From positions 1,039,846-1,103,845 of the forward strand of contig LNAC01000379.1 in the NCBI GenBank assembly GCA_002007465.1: a stretch of DNA of 64,000 nucleotides, written 5' to 3'. Positions 1-11,192 of the stretch are shown piece by piece. The position numbers were made by a program, and so were the translations under genes. This DNA comes from Ailurus styani. Lineage: Eukaryota > Chordata > Mammalia > Carnivora > Ailuridae. Within the stretch, counting starts at the first letter, position 1. Each line of letters starts with the position of its first letter. Under the pieces are notes generated by a model, which was not told where the DNA came from, made no database searches, and saw nothing but the letters and a program-made list of their open reading frames with translations.

Positions 1-272
1 GGGGAACCCAAGACCCAGACATTAACTGATTCACTTAGAATCACAATCCTTCAATGATCTTTCAACGACACTAGGCAGGCTCACTCCCTTCATACTCTTT
101 AGTTTTGTCTATGTGTAGATCGAATAAATTATTTAAAAGGTCAGTAAAAGAGCTCACAAATATCATTTGGCTAGTGTTTATTAAATAAATTAGGAATAAT
201 ATTCTACATAGAAGGTTCTATAAAACTATTTTTATACCCTGCTTATGACCAGCTGTTGTATCTGGTCTTTTA

Positions 273-470
273 TTTTATTTTTTAAGATTTTATTTATTAT
301 TTATTTCACAGAGGGAGAGAGATCACAAGGAGGCAGAGAGGCAGGCAGAGAGGGGGAAGCAGGCTCCCTGCTGAGCAGAAAGCCCGATGTGGGCCTCGAT
401 CCCAGGACCCTGAGATCATGACCTGAGCTGAAAGCAGAGGTTTTAACCCACTGAGCCACCCAGGCGCCCG
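273..470 (-). mobile_element. SINEC (CAN SINE), full length
   Basis: Antisense copy of the carnivore tRNA-Lys SINE: T-rich tail, polypurine stretch, then the inverted tRNA-like head ending ccacccaggcgccc. A perfect 15-bp TSD gtatctggtctttta flanks it at 258-272 and 471-485, indicating a young insertion. Confidence 0.96.
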
Positions 471-485
471 GTATCTGGTCTTTTA

Positions 486-1750
486 ACAAAACCCAACTTT
501 ACCACAAGAATCAGAAATGGACCCATGAATGAAACACAAGAAGAGTCAAGAAATGTAAGTTCTAATTCAGACTTCAAATTTTACTCTGTGACTTGGACTT
601 CAGTACAACTGAGCCTCAGTTTCCTCCTTAGTTAAATGTGAACAACAATTTCCTATCTTACCCAGGGGTCATGAGAATTATTAGAGCTTGACATCCTCTC
701 TTACCTTTCCCATCAAGAGTGATGAGACTCTCCTTAATGTTGTGAAGTCCTAAGTCTGCTACTCTGAGAAGCCCAAGCTACTGTCTGGTCTTGTTACTAA
801 CTTATCACCCATCATTCCAGGGGTCACACACTCTTAGAGCACTTGGTTTTCCCTAAAAGTCTTTGGAAAGTGTAGTAGAAAGAGCAAAGGACAGACAGGA
901 AGTCAGAAGAAAGTGTTCTATGCTCAGAGCTGCCACTGACTTTCATATGATCTTCAACAGGTCAATTCCTCCATTGGTATAATGAAGAGATTGGGCCCCC
1001 ATCTAAGTTTCTCCATGGATGTGAGGATACCCCTGAGCCTTTTCAGCTTGGACAAATGACTCTAGAATTCTATAGTCAGGCAACACCAGGTAGGCTGGAA
1101 GTGTAGATGAGTGCAGCATTCTGTGTCCATTCCAAGCTTTCAAAACAGTTGCAAGGCTCGTATCAGCGTGGGGGCTTCTGGTGCCTTTGGCCACTCTCTG
1201 ACCCACACAGACGGTTGCTGAGATGACTTGGGGGGAGGGAGGTGAAAGGCACCCAAGTCTGGAGGCAATTAATTAACCTTGAAGTAATTAAGTTAGCTCT
1301 ACCCCATACTCTGTATTCCCTTAAATAGAAGGGAGGGAAAGCCAATAATGACACTGTTTCTGCAATGAAGGTTGATAATTACAAAATGAAATTTTTCAGT
1401 TGAGAGAAGGGACGTTCACCCCTACTCATATTTATAAGCCTGCTATATCTGAATCTCATTATGTCTGATATTTCACAGGTAAGGAAGAAAATAAAAATAA
1501 ACATTCATTTACCATCAACTCTGATGAATACCAACCACCTCTTTCAATAAACACATACCAACATCCATTAGCCTGTGGCTCTTGAATGCTCTAGCAGACA
1601 CACAGCTGGAGCCATTACTTGTCAGAATGAGAAACTGCTTGTGAAGAGGGTTAAATTAGAGGGGGTGCTGGAGGCACACCTGCCTTACTCTAGTATTTTC
1701 TCATTTCTCCTACCTTGGCGCCTAGTCCTATCCAATACACACTCTGTTAA
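486..1750. other. Single-copy non-coding DNA
   Basis: No repeat family, exon structure or RNA gene is recognised. Open frames here are 60-70 codons, overlap on both frames and show no domain. Confidence 0.6.
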
Positions 1751-1767
1751 GAATATGGTACCCCTTT

Positions 1768-1963
1768 GGGGTGCCTGGGTGGCTCAGCAGGTTAAACCCT
1801 CTGCCTTCGGCTCAGGTCATGATCTTAGGGTCCTGGGATCGAGGCCCACCTCGGGCTCTCTGCTCAGCAGGGAGCTTGCTTCCTCCTCTCTCTCTGCCTG
1901 CCTCTCTGCCTACTTGTAACCTCTGTGTGTCAAATAAATAAATAAAATCTTTTAATAAAAAAA
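1768..1963 (+). mobile_element. SINEC, full length
   Basis: Sense copy with head ggtgcctgggtggctcagcag, a pyrimidine-rich middle and an aataaataaaat tail. TSD gaatatggta(c/t)cccttt lies at 1751-1767 and 1964-1980 with one mismatch. Confidence 0.96.
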
Positions 1964-2118
1964 GAATATGGTATCCCTTTAATTCTAATCTCAACACAGA
2001 TGTATAAAGTTGCTTTCAACAGAGATCCCAACTAGAGGCTCTCAGCTGGGAGAAGCTGTTCTGGTTCAAGTCATGGGAAAGTAGTCTCTTAACACCCAGA
2101 GACAATGGAATAAATCCC

Positions 2119-2192
2119 ATCTTTCTGTTCTCTCTTTTTTTCTTTTTTCTTTTCTATTCTTTTGTTTTGCCTTTGTTGCCTTTGTTCTCTCA
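2119..2192. repeat. Pyrimidine-rich tract
   Basis: About 70 bases almost entirely of C and T with G interruptions, just upstream of the L1 5'-end-like sequence. It may belong to that element's 5' UTR or be an independent low-complexity tract. Confidence 0.6.
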
Positions 2193-2299
2193 TACCCAAG
2201 ACCCCAGGCAATTGCATAAGGAAGGCAGCAGTAACACCAACGGTGGGTGACCCAAGGGCAGCTAAACACTGAGGGAAGGTCAGAGGGAGCAGAGGTCCC

Positions 2300-3190
2300 A
2301 AGAGACTGGAGAAAACACTGCTGTTATTCCTCTCTCTATCCTCCTATCACCTGGCCCCATATGTGAGCACAGCTGCAGGAAATGCACAGCAGAATGAACT
2401 AATGAAGAAGGCCAATTTACCAGCCAAAAGACTAAAAATGAAGCCTCAAAAAACCAGAAAGAACAGGGAATATGGGCAAGAAGAAGTAGCCTGGCAAAGT
2501 GGCCTGGCCCCAAAACTTGTTTATAAATTCGTGGGCTCACTACTAAGCTGTGCCTATGTGGACCAGACCCAAATGTGGATCCCAAAGAGGATCTCCAGAG
2601 TAGACCACTGCCCAGTTTCATGCTGGCCACTGGGCAGGATAGAAACAAATAACATTGCAAAGGTTTTGAAAATGGAACTGACACTGAAAGCAAAATCCAC
2701 AGATATCTGGTCAAAACTTGGTACCCCAAACCCAACTGAGTAGATGGTCAGCTAAAACAAAAATATCAACATTCTTCATGGATTTCGACAATACCCAGAC
2801 ACTCATAATATTTAGAATTTGCATGGTAGAATTCAAAATTACTCAGCATGTGAAGAACTAAGAAAATCTCAACTTGTATGAAAAAAGGCAAATTCTGAAA
2901 TAAATAGAATGATACAGCAACTCAAAGAAATAGAAAATAGAAAGAAAAACAAAATAGAAACTTTGGAACTAAAAAAAACAAAAGGAAAAAAGGTTTTTAA
3001 AGCTCACTAGATGGATTCAATAGTATAGTAGCATACAGAACAAACATCTAAAGAAATAATGAGTGAAAACTTCAAAAGTTGGCAAAAGATATAAACCTAC
3101 AGATTCAAGACGCTCAGTAAAACACAAACAAGATAAATCCAAAGAAATCCATGCCCAGACACATCATAATTAAATTCTTTAGAACTGCCT
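2300..3190 (+). mobile_element. LINE-1 fragment, 5' UTR to ORF1 region (old L1M type)
   Basis: The segment 3050-3175 matches the conserved L1 ORF1 3' portion: it encodes remnants of 'KEIMSENFKSWQKI', followed by a stretch resembling the 'HAQTHHN' region, with stops and deletions between. The part before about 2900 resembles L1 5' UTR and the A-rich ORF1 start. Orientation is sense. The left boundary is uncertain and there is no intact frame. It is cut off on the right by a Tigger element. Confidence 0.65.
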
Positions 3191-3194
3191 TATA

Positions 3195-3680
3195 CAGGCA
3201 TACCTCATTTTATTGTGCTTTGCTTTGTGGAGTTTCACAGAGATTTTTTTTTTTTTTTTTACACATTGCAGATTTGGGGCAACCCTGCATCAAGCATGTC
3301 TATTGGTACCATTTTTCCAATAGCATTTGCTCACTTCGTGACTCTGCATCACATTTTGGTAATTCTCGCAATACATCAAAATTTTTAGTCTTTCTATTTG
3401 TTATGGTGATCTGTGAGCAGTGACTTGTGTTTACTAAACAAATTAGGAACTCACTGACAGCTCAGATGATAATTATAACTTTTTAGCAATATTTTTTAAT
3501 TAAGGTAGGTACATTGTTTATTTAGATATAACACTATTGCACACCGAACTGACTACAGTATAGTGTAAACATAACTCTTATATGCACTAGGAAACAAGAA
3601 ATTTCATCGGACTCACTTTATTGTGAAATCACTTCGTTGCAGTGGTCTGGAAGCAAACTCACATCTCCAAGGTATACCTG
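3195..3680 (+). mobile_element. Tigger1-derived DNA transposon, internally deleted
   Basis: The left end begins caggcatacctcattttatt and the right end is the inverted form ending ggtatacctg, preceded by TA (the TcMar target). The interior keeps only the two terminal parts of Tigger1 and joins them at about 3445, so the whole transposase is missing. The same terminal sequences occur in the long copy at 30455-33970. Confidence 0.9.
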
Positions 3681-3980
3681 CAGCAAGTCTTAAAATTGGG
3701 TAGTGTAATTTATCCAACTTTATTCTTTATTTTCAAAATTATTTGGCTATTCTATTTCCTCTGTTTTCTATATAAAATTTAGAATCAGCTTATCTATACA
3801 TACAAACATACCTCTAGAATTTTGATTGGAAATGCATTAAATCTATACATTGGTTTGGGTAAAATTGACAACGTTACTATGTTTAGTTTTCCAATATATG
3901 ATCATGGTACAGCTCTCAATTTATTTAGATCTTTGATTTCTTTAATTGGCAATTTGTAGATTTCAGAATATAGATCAATG

Positions 3981-4176
3981 GGGTGCCTAAGTGGCTCAAT
4001 CATGGAGCGTCTGCTTTTGGCTCAGGTCATGATCCCAGGGTCCTGGGATCCAGCCCCACATGGGGCTCCCTGCTCAGCAGGAGGCCTGCTTCTCCCTCTC
4101 CCACTCCCCCTGCTTGTGTTCCCTCTCTCACTCTGACTCTCTGTCAAATAAATAAATAAATAAATCTTATTAAAAA
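3981..4176 (+). mobile_element. SINEC, older subfamily
   Basis: Sense copy with ggagcgtctgcttttggctc in the head and an (aaat)n tail. A short TSD atcaatg occurs at 3974-3980 and 4177-4183. Inserted in antisense L1. Confidence 0.94.
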
Positions 4177-5192
4177 ATCAATGTATATTTTATTAGATTT
4201 ATACATAAGTATTTCATTTTTAGAGCTGTTGCAAATGCTATATTTTTAATATTTTGGCTTCTAATTATCAATGCTAGTATATACAGACACAATTGATCTT
4301 TATGTGTCTTGTATCCTGTGACCTTGCTAAAGTCTCTTACTAGTTCTAGGAGTTTTACTGTAGATTTGTTGGGATTTTCTACATAGAAAATCATGTTTTA
4401 AGTAGGGACAATTTTATTGCTTCCTTTTTAATCTGAATGCCTTTTGTATCTTTTTCTTTCCTTATTGTTCTGGCTAGGACTTCCAGCACAGTACATGGGT
4501 GAATAGGAGTGGAGAGAATGGAAATCCATGCTTTGTTCCCAATCTTAAGAGGAAAGCATTTGATCTTTTACTATTAAGTGTGATGTTAGCTGAAGGTTTT
4601 TTTTTATAGACACCTTTCATCAGATTGAGGAAGTTCCCTCTATTCCTAGTGCACTGAGAATTTTTATCATGAATGGATGCTGGATGTTGTAAAAAAAAGA
4701 ATCAATTGATAAGTTCATGTAGAGTCTCTCCTTTAGACTATCGATATAGTAGATTAAATTGATTTGATTTTTGAATATTAAATCAGTCTTGCATTCCTAG
4801 AATAACCCCAGTTGGTCATGCTATATTATTATTTTTATACTGCTGGATTAAATTTGCTAATGTTTTGTTGAGGGTTTTTGCACTATGTTCATGGATAATA
4901 TTATAATGTCTGTAGTATTCTTTTCTTTACTATTTATATCTGGATTGACAGGATAATATTGGTCTCAGAAAATGTGTCAGAAAGTGTTTCCCTCTTCTAT
5001 TTTCTGGAGGAGATTACATAGAATTGGTGTCATTTCTTTGTTAAATAGTTGATAGAATCCTCCAGTGAAACCATCTAAATCCTGGGTTTTATTTTTCAAA
5101 AGAGTTTTAACTACAGATTCAATTTATTTAACAGTTATACAACTATCCACACTACTTTTTCTTGGGTGACTTCGGTAGTTTGTGGTGGTTTT

Positions 5193-5385
5193 ATTTATTA
5201 ATTTATTTTTTATTTATTTTATCAGAGAGAGAGATCACAAGTAGGCAGAGAGGCAGGCAGAGAGAAAGGGGGAAGCAGGCCCTCCACTGAGCGGAGAGCC
5301 TGATGCGGGGCTCGATCCCAGGACCCTGAGATCATGACCTGGGCCGAAGGCAGATGCTTAACCCACTGAGCCACCCAGGCGCCCC
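5193..5385 (-). mobile_element. SINEC
   Basis: Antisense copy ending ccacccaggcgcccc. Imperfect TSD agtttgtggtggttt / agtttgtggttt at about 5177-5192 and 5389-5400. Inserted in antisense L1. Confidence 0.95.
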
Positions 5386-5441
5386 AGCAGTTTGTGGTTT
5401 TTGAGGAATTAGGTCATACCATCTAAATCGTTGAATTTATG

Positions 5442-5553
5442 GTATGCCCTTCTGGCTCAGCCAGTAGAGTATGTGACTCTTGATCTCAGGGTCATAGGTT
5501 CTAGCCCAGTGTTGGTTGTAGAGATTACTTAAAAATAAAATCTTAGAAAAAAT
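5442..5553 (+). mobile_element. Short old tRNA-Lys SINE
   Basis: Lacks the long polypyrimidine middle of SINEC. It has a tRNA-like head with actcttgatctcagggtc and goes straight to gagattacttaaaaataaaat. TSD aaat(c/t)gttgaatttatg at 5425-5441 and 5554-5570. Confidence 0.9.
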
Positions 5554-6000
5554 AAATTGTTGAATTTATGTATATAGAATTATTCATAGTATGTCCTTTT
5601 TGTCCTTTTATTGTCTGTGGAGTTTGTAGTGATATCCCCTCTTTCATTCTTGATGTTAATCATTTGTGCTTCTCTCCTTTTCTTTGTCAGCTAATCAGCG
5701 GTTAATCAATTTTATGAATCTCAAAAGAACAAGGTTTTGGTATTATTGATTTTTCTCTATTGATTTTCTGTTTTCAATTTTATCAATTTGTGTGCCTTAT
5801 TCTTTTCTCTGTTTTCTTTGGGTTTAATTTGCTCTTCTTTTTCAACTTTCTTAAGACAGAAGCTTACATTATTGGTTTAAGATATTTTCTTCCTATTTTA
5901 AGCATTTTTATGCTCTAGCTTTCCATCTAAGCACTGCTTTAGATACTTGCCACAAATTTTATTTGTGTTTTCATTTTCATTCAGTTCAAAATACATTCTT

Positions 6001-6164
6001 TTAAAGATTTATTTATTTATTTATTAGAGAGAGAGAGCGAGAAGGCGCACAAGCAGGGGGAGCAGCACGCAGAGGGAGAAGCAGACTCCCTGATGAGCGG
6101 GGAGCCGGATGCTGGGCTCCATCCCAGGACCCTGGGATCATGACCAGAGCCACCCACGCATCCC
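6001..6164 (-). mobile_element. SINEC with head deletion
   Basis: Antisense copy in which about 28 bases between atcatgacc and agccaccca are missing from the tRNA-like part. TSD tcaaaata-attctt / tcaaaatattttct at 5986-6000 and 6165-6179 with mismatches. Confidence 0.93.
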
Positions 6165-6439
6165 TCAAAATATTTTCTAAATTTTCCTGATATTTCCTCT
6201 TTGACCTATGAATTATTTAGGAATATGGTATTTACTTTCTGAGTGGAGATTTTCCTGCTAATCAATCTTTCTGTTATTGAGTTGTAGTTTAATTTCATTA
6301 TAGTCAAATAATATACTTTGTGTAATTTAATTACTTTAATTTATTAAGGTGTGTTTTTATGGCCCAGCATATGGCTTATCTTTGTGAATGTTGATCTCAA
6401 AAATTCTTTTCAGTTCATGGATTCAAAAATATTGCAGGG

Positions 6440-6914
6440 ACTGCAAAGTAGTAACTTTGCTAATATAAGATCAGAAGAGAAAAAAATTAAAAAATTAGAT
6501 AAAATGCAAACCATGAGAGAACCCGTCTTAACACAATTGTAAAGTCTTTTGAGCCATATCCATGAAAAGTTATCAGATCTACCTTAAAAATCCCTTTTGG
6601 AGATAACTGGGACATTTCATGTGAACCCTATTTAGCTATGTTACCATGCTTAAGCACCATCATCTATTTTTTCATATACAGTTGCAAATTACATAGGGTC
6701 TTGTGGGCTTTTGGTCAAAAGTCCACATCACCCAGGCCCAGTGAAACTTGATTCCAAAGAGAAATCAGAAGAACATCTGACAATGTATGTAACCTCCCAA
6801 AAAACTTCTGGATCACCCTTTTCCCGTTTTGGTAAATAGAAAGACATGTTTAATTCTGTGTGTCTCTATCTTTGGAATAAAATAAGTTATTCCTTCTATC
6901 CAAGGCTCGCTAGA
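6440..6914. other. Unassigned sequence after the L1 5' break
   Basis: Similarity to L1 ends at about 6410. The remainder shows no family or exon that I can support. A 63-codon frame at 6351-6542 runs out of L1 and is not considered coding. Confidence 0.5.
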
Positions 6915-7172
6915 GAGACAGTAAAGCATAATAGCTAAAAACAAAGACTCAAGCATCAGACGTTAAGTTCAAATTCTGGTTCTAGCCCTTACTGACTGTG
7001 TGAAATTGAGCAAGCTCCTTGATCTCTCTAAATCTCCACTTCCCCTTCTATAAAATGGGATAACAGCAGAGCCTGTAACATATGGCTTTGGTGAGGAGTA
7101 AATGGGATAATAAATACAAAGGTCCTGGAACAGTGCCTGACACATAAATGTTCAGTAAATGTTGATGATGTT
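6915..7172 (+). mobile_element. MIR SINE, nearly full length
   Basis: MIR core and tail are readable: ttctggttctagcccttactgactgtgtg, then tctataaaatggga, then ggaacagtgcctgacacata and tcagtaaatgtt. Diverged, with no TSD, as expected for this ancient family. Confidence 0.9.
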
Positions 7173-7550
7173 CATGATCTCACCCATACCATAGAAGTCC
7201 AGAAGCCATAACAAGGGCTCCCGATCTTTGGTCCGAAGATTTATACGCATCTGAAACATGCCTCAAAAGTTCAAAGGGCAGGAACAGGACTGGAAATAAG
7301 GGTAAAAGATGATGATCAGGAATCAAAAGAATAGAAACCTGAGAGATTGCTGGGGTATCTACAGCTCATAGTGCATTGGTAGCTCAGAGCAATTGCAAAG
7401 TTTAATGTCAAGGCATAAAATACACACAAAAATGCCTTTATCTATGAAAATAAAAGGAAAGGCCACCATTAATACTCTTCTTATAAGAAAACTCATGGTT
7501 GGACATGAAGAAGGACATCTTGACTGTAGAGATGAAATATGACTAAATGA
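7173..7550. other. Single-copy non-coding DNA
   Basis: AT-rich, with no recognised repeat, ORF or RNA. Confidence 0.5.
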
Positions 7551-7567
7551 TCAAAATAGTCTTTTTT

Positions 7568-7726
7568 TATTGTGCTTTGTTAGTCACCATATAGTACATC
7601 ATTCGTTTTTGATGTAGTGTCCCATGATTCATTGTTTGCATATAACACCCAGTGTTCGATGCAATCGGTGCCCTCCCTAATACCCATCACTGGGCTCACC
7701 AATCCCCCCACCCCTCTCCCTCCTAA
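7568..7726 (-). mobile_element. Short 5'-truncated LINE-1, 3' UTR only
   Basis: Antisense carnivore L1 3' UTR with motifs ataacacccagtgttcgatg and taatacccatcactgggct, poly(T) at the left. The same 3' UTR family appears in sense at 63.8-63.95 kb. Flanking copies of caaaatag(t/a)cttttt at 7552-7567 and 7727-7742 form the TSD, so only about 160 bp of L1 were copied. Confidence 0.87.
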
Positions 7727-7749
7727 CAAAATAGACTTTTTTTTTAATA

Positions 7750-7943
7750 GACTTTTTTTTTTAAGATTTTATTTATTCATTTGACAGAGAGAGCACAAGC
7801 AGGCAGAGTGGCAGGCAGAGGGAGAGGAAGAAGCCGACTCCCCACTGAGCAGAGAGCCTGATGCAGGCTTGGATCCCAGGACCCTGGGAATATGACCTGA
7901 GCTGAAGTCAGACGCTTCACTGACTGAGCCACCCAGGTGCCCC
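7750..7943 (-). mobile_element. SINEC
   Basis: Antisense copy, starting in the poly(T) that follows the L1 3' UTR fragment and ending ccacccaggtgcccc. The sequence gatgaaaatggtctt to its right resembles the target gatcaaaatagtctt at 7549-7563, so this SINE and the adjacent L1 stub share one target region. Confidence 0.94.
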
Positions 7944-8076
7944 ATGATGAAAATGGTCTTGAAAGAAGATAGGATAACTACTTGTTTGAGTAGGCTAAAT
8001 ATTTACCTGCCTGAATGCAGAGGCTGTGTCAGAGGATCTCTGTAGGTCCCATCAACTTCATGACTCCATCATTTTT

Positions 8077-8556
8077 TATTATAGAATAATTATATATAAT
8101 ATTTTATTAGTTTCAGGTGTACAACATAATTATTTGATATTTGTAAATATTTCAAAATGATTACCACATTAAGTCTAGTTAGCATCTTTCACCACAACAC
8201 AAAACAAAGTTTTAAGGACTTTTAAAAATTATTTATTTCTTTGAGAGAGAGAGAGAGAGATAAAGCATGCATGAGCAGTGGGAAGAGCAGAGGGAGAGGG
8301 ACAAGAAGACTCTGTGCTGAGTGTGGAGACTGATGCGGGGCTCAATCCCAGGACCTCTTCAAAATCATGACCTGAGCCAAAGTCAAGAGTTGGACACTTA
8401 ACGGACTGAGCCACCCAGGCACCCTTTGATAAGGACTTTTAAGATCTACTCTATTAGCAACTTTCAAGTATGTGATATGGTATTATTAACTGTAGTCACC
8501 ATGCTGTATATTATATTCCCAGGACTTATTTAATTTTTAAGGGGAAGTTTGTAATG
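8077..8556 (-). mobile_element. LINE-1 antisense, truncated 3' UTR copy (first of two stacked L1s)
   Basis: Contains the antisense L1 3' region ttagtttcaggtgtacaac, then the part that parallels the second copy (ataagtctagtta, tattcccaggacttattta), and stops at ggaagtttgta. It is flanked by ctccatcattttt at 8064-8076 and ttccatcattttt at 8559-8571. It carries a SINE at 8226. Confidence 0.8.
8226..8424 (-). mobile_element. SINEC, older subfamily
   Basis: Antisense copy with a (ga)n stretch and head ending ccacccaggcaccc. TSD aaggacttttaa at 8214-8225 and 8431-8442. Inserted in the first stacked L1. Confidence 0.94.
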
Positions 8557-8829
8557 ATTCCATCATTTTTTTTATTACTGAAGTACATACAATGTTATAT
8601 TAGTTTCAGGTATACAATACAGTGACTTGACAATTCTATACCTTACTCAATGATCACCATGATAAGTATGGTCACCCATCTGTCACCATACAATATTATT
8701 ACAGTATTATTGACTATATTCCCTATGCTATACTTTATGTCTCTATGACTTACTTATTTTATAACCGGAAGTCTGTACCTCTTAATCTCCTTCACTTATT
8801 TTGCCTATTGCTCCACCCAGCTCCTTTCT

Positions 8830-9024
8830 CTCTCTCTTTTTTAATTATTTATTTATTTATTTCACAGAGAGAGATTACAAGTAGGCAGAGAGGCAGGCAG
8901 AGAGAGAGGAGGAAGCAGGCTCCCCGCTGAGCAGGGTGCCCGATGCGGGCCTCGATCCCAGGACCCTGAGATCATGACCTGAGCTGAAGGCAGAGGCTTT
9001 AACCCACTGAGCCACCCAGGCGCC
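8830..9024 (-). mobile_element. SINEC, young
   Basis: Antisense copy with near-consensus sequence and a perfect 19-bp TSD ctccacccagctcctttct at 8811-8829 and 9025-9043. One of the best candidates for a recent insertion. Confidence 0.97.
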
Positions 9025-9230
9025 CTCCACCCAGCTCCTTTCTGGTAATTACCAGTTTGTTCTCTGTATTTAAGTCTGCTTTTTGTTTGTTCATTTGTTT
9101 TGTCTTTTAGATTCCATATATAAGTGAAATCATATGGTATTGGTCTTTCTCTGTCTGACTTATTTCACTTAGCATAAAATCCACTAGGTCCATCCACGTT
9201 GTCACGAATGGCAAGATCATACTCTTTTTT

Positions 9231-9580
9231 TAAAAAGATTTATTTATTTTAAAAAAAGATTTATTTATTTTGAGAGAGAGAGAGTGTGTGAAAGAGCGAG
9301 TGAGCAGGGGGAGGGGCAAGGGGGAAGGGAGAAGAGAATCTCAAGCAGACTCCCCGCTGAGCACAGAGTCTGACACAGAGTTCAATCTCATGACACAGAG
9401 ATCATGACCTGAGCCAAAACCAAGAGTTGGATGCTTAACCAACTGAGCCACCCAGGCACCCCTGCATAGTGTTTTCCATCCTGGCTGGACCAGTTTACAT
9501 TCCTACCAACAGTGCATGAGGGTTCCCTTTTCTCCGCATCCTTGCCAACTTTTGTTATTTCAATCAACCAGGTGCCCCCA
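9231..9580 (-). mobile_element. Composite SINEC: SINE in SINE plus L1 filler
   Basis: Two SINE 3' tails stand in tandem at the left (9231-9270), one complete antisense body ends ccacccaggcacccc at 9462, then about 100 bp of antisense L1 (9464-9563) follows, then a second SINE head remnant aaccaggtgccccc at 9567-9580. Outer TSD: aagatcatactctttttt (9213-9230) versus aaaatctcattctttttt (from about 9582). See findings. Confidence 0.8.
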
Positions 9581-9979
9581 AAAATCTCATTCTTTTTTTA
9601 TTGATGTGTAATATTCCATTGTGTATTTATATGCCACATCTTCTTTATCCATTCATCTATCAATGGCCACTTGGGTTGCTTCCATATCTCGGCTATTGGA
9701 AATAATGCTGCAATAAACATAGAAGTGTATATATCATTTCAAATTAGTGTTTTCATTTAGTTTGGGTAAATACCCAATAGTGGAATTACTGGAACATATG
9801 GTATTTATATTTTTAATTTTTTGAGAAACCTCTATACTGTGTTCTACAGTGGCTGCCCACCAACAGGACACATGTGTTCCTTTTTCTCCACATCTCCACC
9901 AACACTTGTTCTTTCTTGTGTTGTTGATTTTAGCCATTCTGACAGGTGTAAGGTGGTATCTCATTGTGGCTTTGATTTA

Positions 9980-10081
<102 letters not shown>

Positions 10082-10993
10082 TTAAATCAGACTGGGTTTT
10101 TTTAGTGTGGAGTTGCATAAGTTCTTTACATATTTTAGATGTTAACCCCTTATTGGATACATCATTTGCAAAATCTTCTCCCATTCAGTAGGTTGCCTTT
10201 TTGTTTTGTTGATGGTTTCCTTCACTGTGTAAAAACTTTTTACTTTGATGTAGTCCCAGTAGTTTATTTTTTATTTTGTTTCCCTTGCCTGAGGAGACAT
10301 ATACATAAATATGTTGCTAAGGCCAAAGTCCAAGAGATTATGGTACATTTTCTTTTAGGAGTTTCATGATTTCATGTCTCATAGTTAGGTATTCAATCCC
10401 TTTTGAGTTTATTATTGTGTATAGTGTCAGAAAGTAGTCCAGTTTCACTCTTTTGCATTTAACTGCCCAATTTTCCCAGCACTTTTTATTGAAAAGACTG
10501 TGTTTTCTCCATTGTATATTCTTATCTTTTGTCATAAATTAATTGACCGTATAGGTGTAGATTTATCTCTGATCTCTCTATCCTATTCTACTGATCTATA
10601 TGTCTATTTTTGTGCCAGTACTATAGTATTATGATTACTATAGCTTTGTAGTGTATCTTGAAATCTGGGATTGTGATACTTCCAGCTTTGTTCATCTACC
10701 TTAAGAACTTTTTGGCTTTTTTAGCTATTCAAAGTCTTTTGGGGTTCCACACAAATTTTAAGATTATTTACCATAGTTCTGTGAAAAATGTTATTGGTAT
10801 TTTGATAGGGATTGCAATGAATCTGTTGATTGCTTTAAGTACTATGGACATTTTGATGATATTAATTCTTTCAATCCATGAACATGGACTATCTTTTCAT
10901 TCATTTGTGTCATCTTTAATTTCTTTCATCAATGTCTTATAGTTTTCACAGTATAGGTCTTTCATTTCCTCGGTTAAATTTATTCTTAGGTAT

Positions 10994-11192
10994 GGGTGCC
11001 TGGGTGGTTCAGAGGGTTAAAGCCTCTGCCTTCGGCTCAGGTCATGATCTCAGGGTCCTGGCATCGAGGCCCGCATCGGGCTCCCTGCTCAGCGGGGAGC
11101 CTGCTTCCTCCTCTCTCTCTCTGCCTGCCTCTCTGCCTACTTGTGATCTCTCTCTCTCTCTCTGTCAAATAAATAAATAAAATCTTTAAAAA
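10994..11192 (+). mobile_element. SINEC, young
   Basis: Sense copy, head gggtgcctgggtggttcagag. TSD aaatttatt(c)(t/c)taggtat at 10976-10993 and 11193-11210 with one mismatch. Inserted in antisense L1. Confidence 0.96.

Larger units (their letters stand above)
3683..6410 (-). mobile_element. LINE-1 antisense, ORF2 portion (old)
   Basis: Antisense L1 ORF2 can be followed from the reverse-transcriptase part leftwards into the more 5' ORF2 region on the right. The minus-strand fragment 'ELVRDFSKVTGYKTHKDQ' near 4300 corresponds to the conserved RT-domain segment of L1 ORF2p. Many stops and indels make it a fossil. It is interrupted by SINEs at 3981, 5193, 5442 and 6001. Ends are approximate because no TSD was found. 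Confidence 0.85.
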
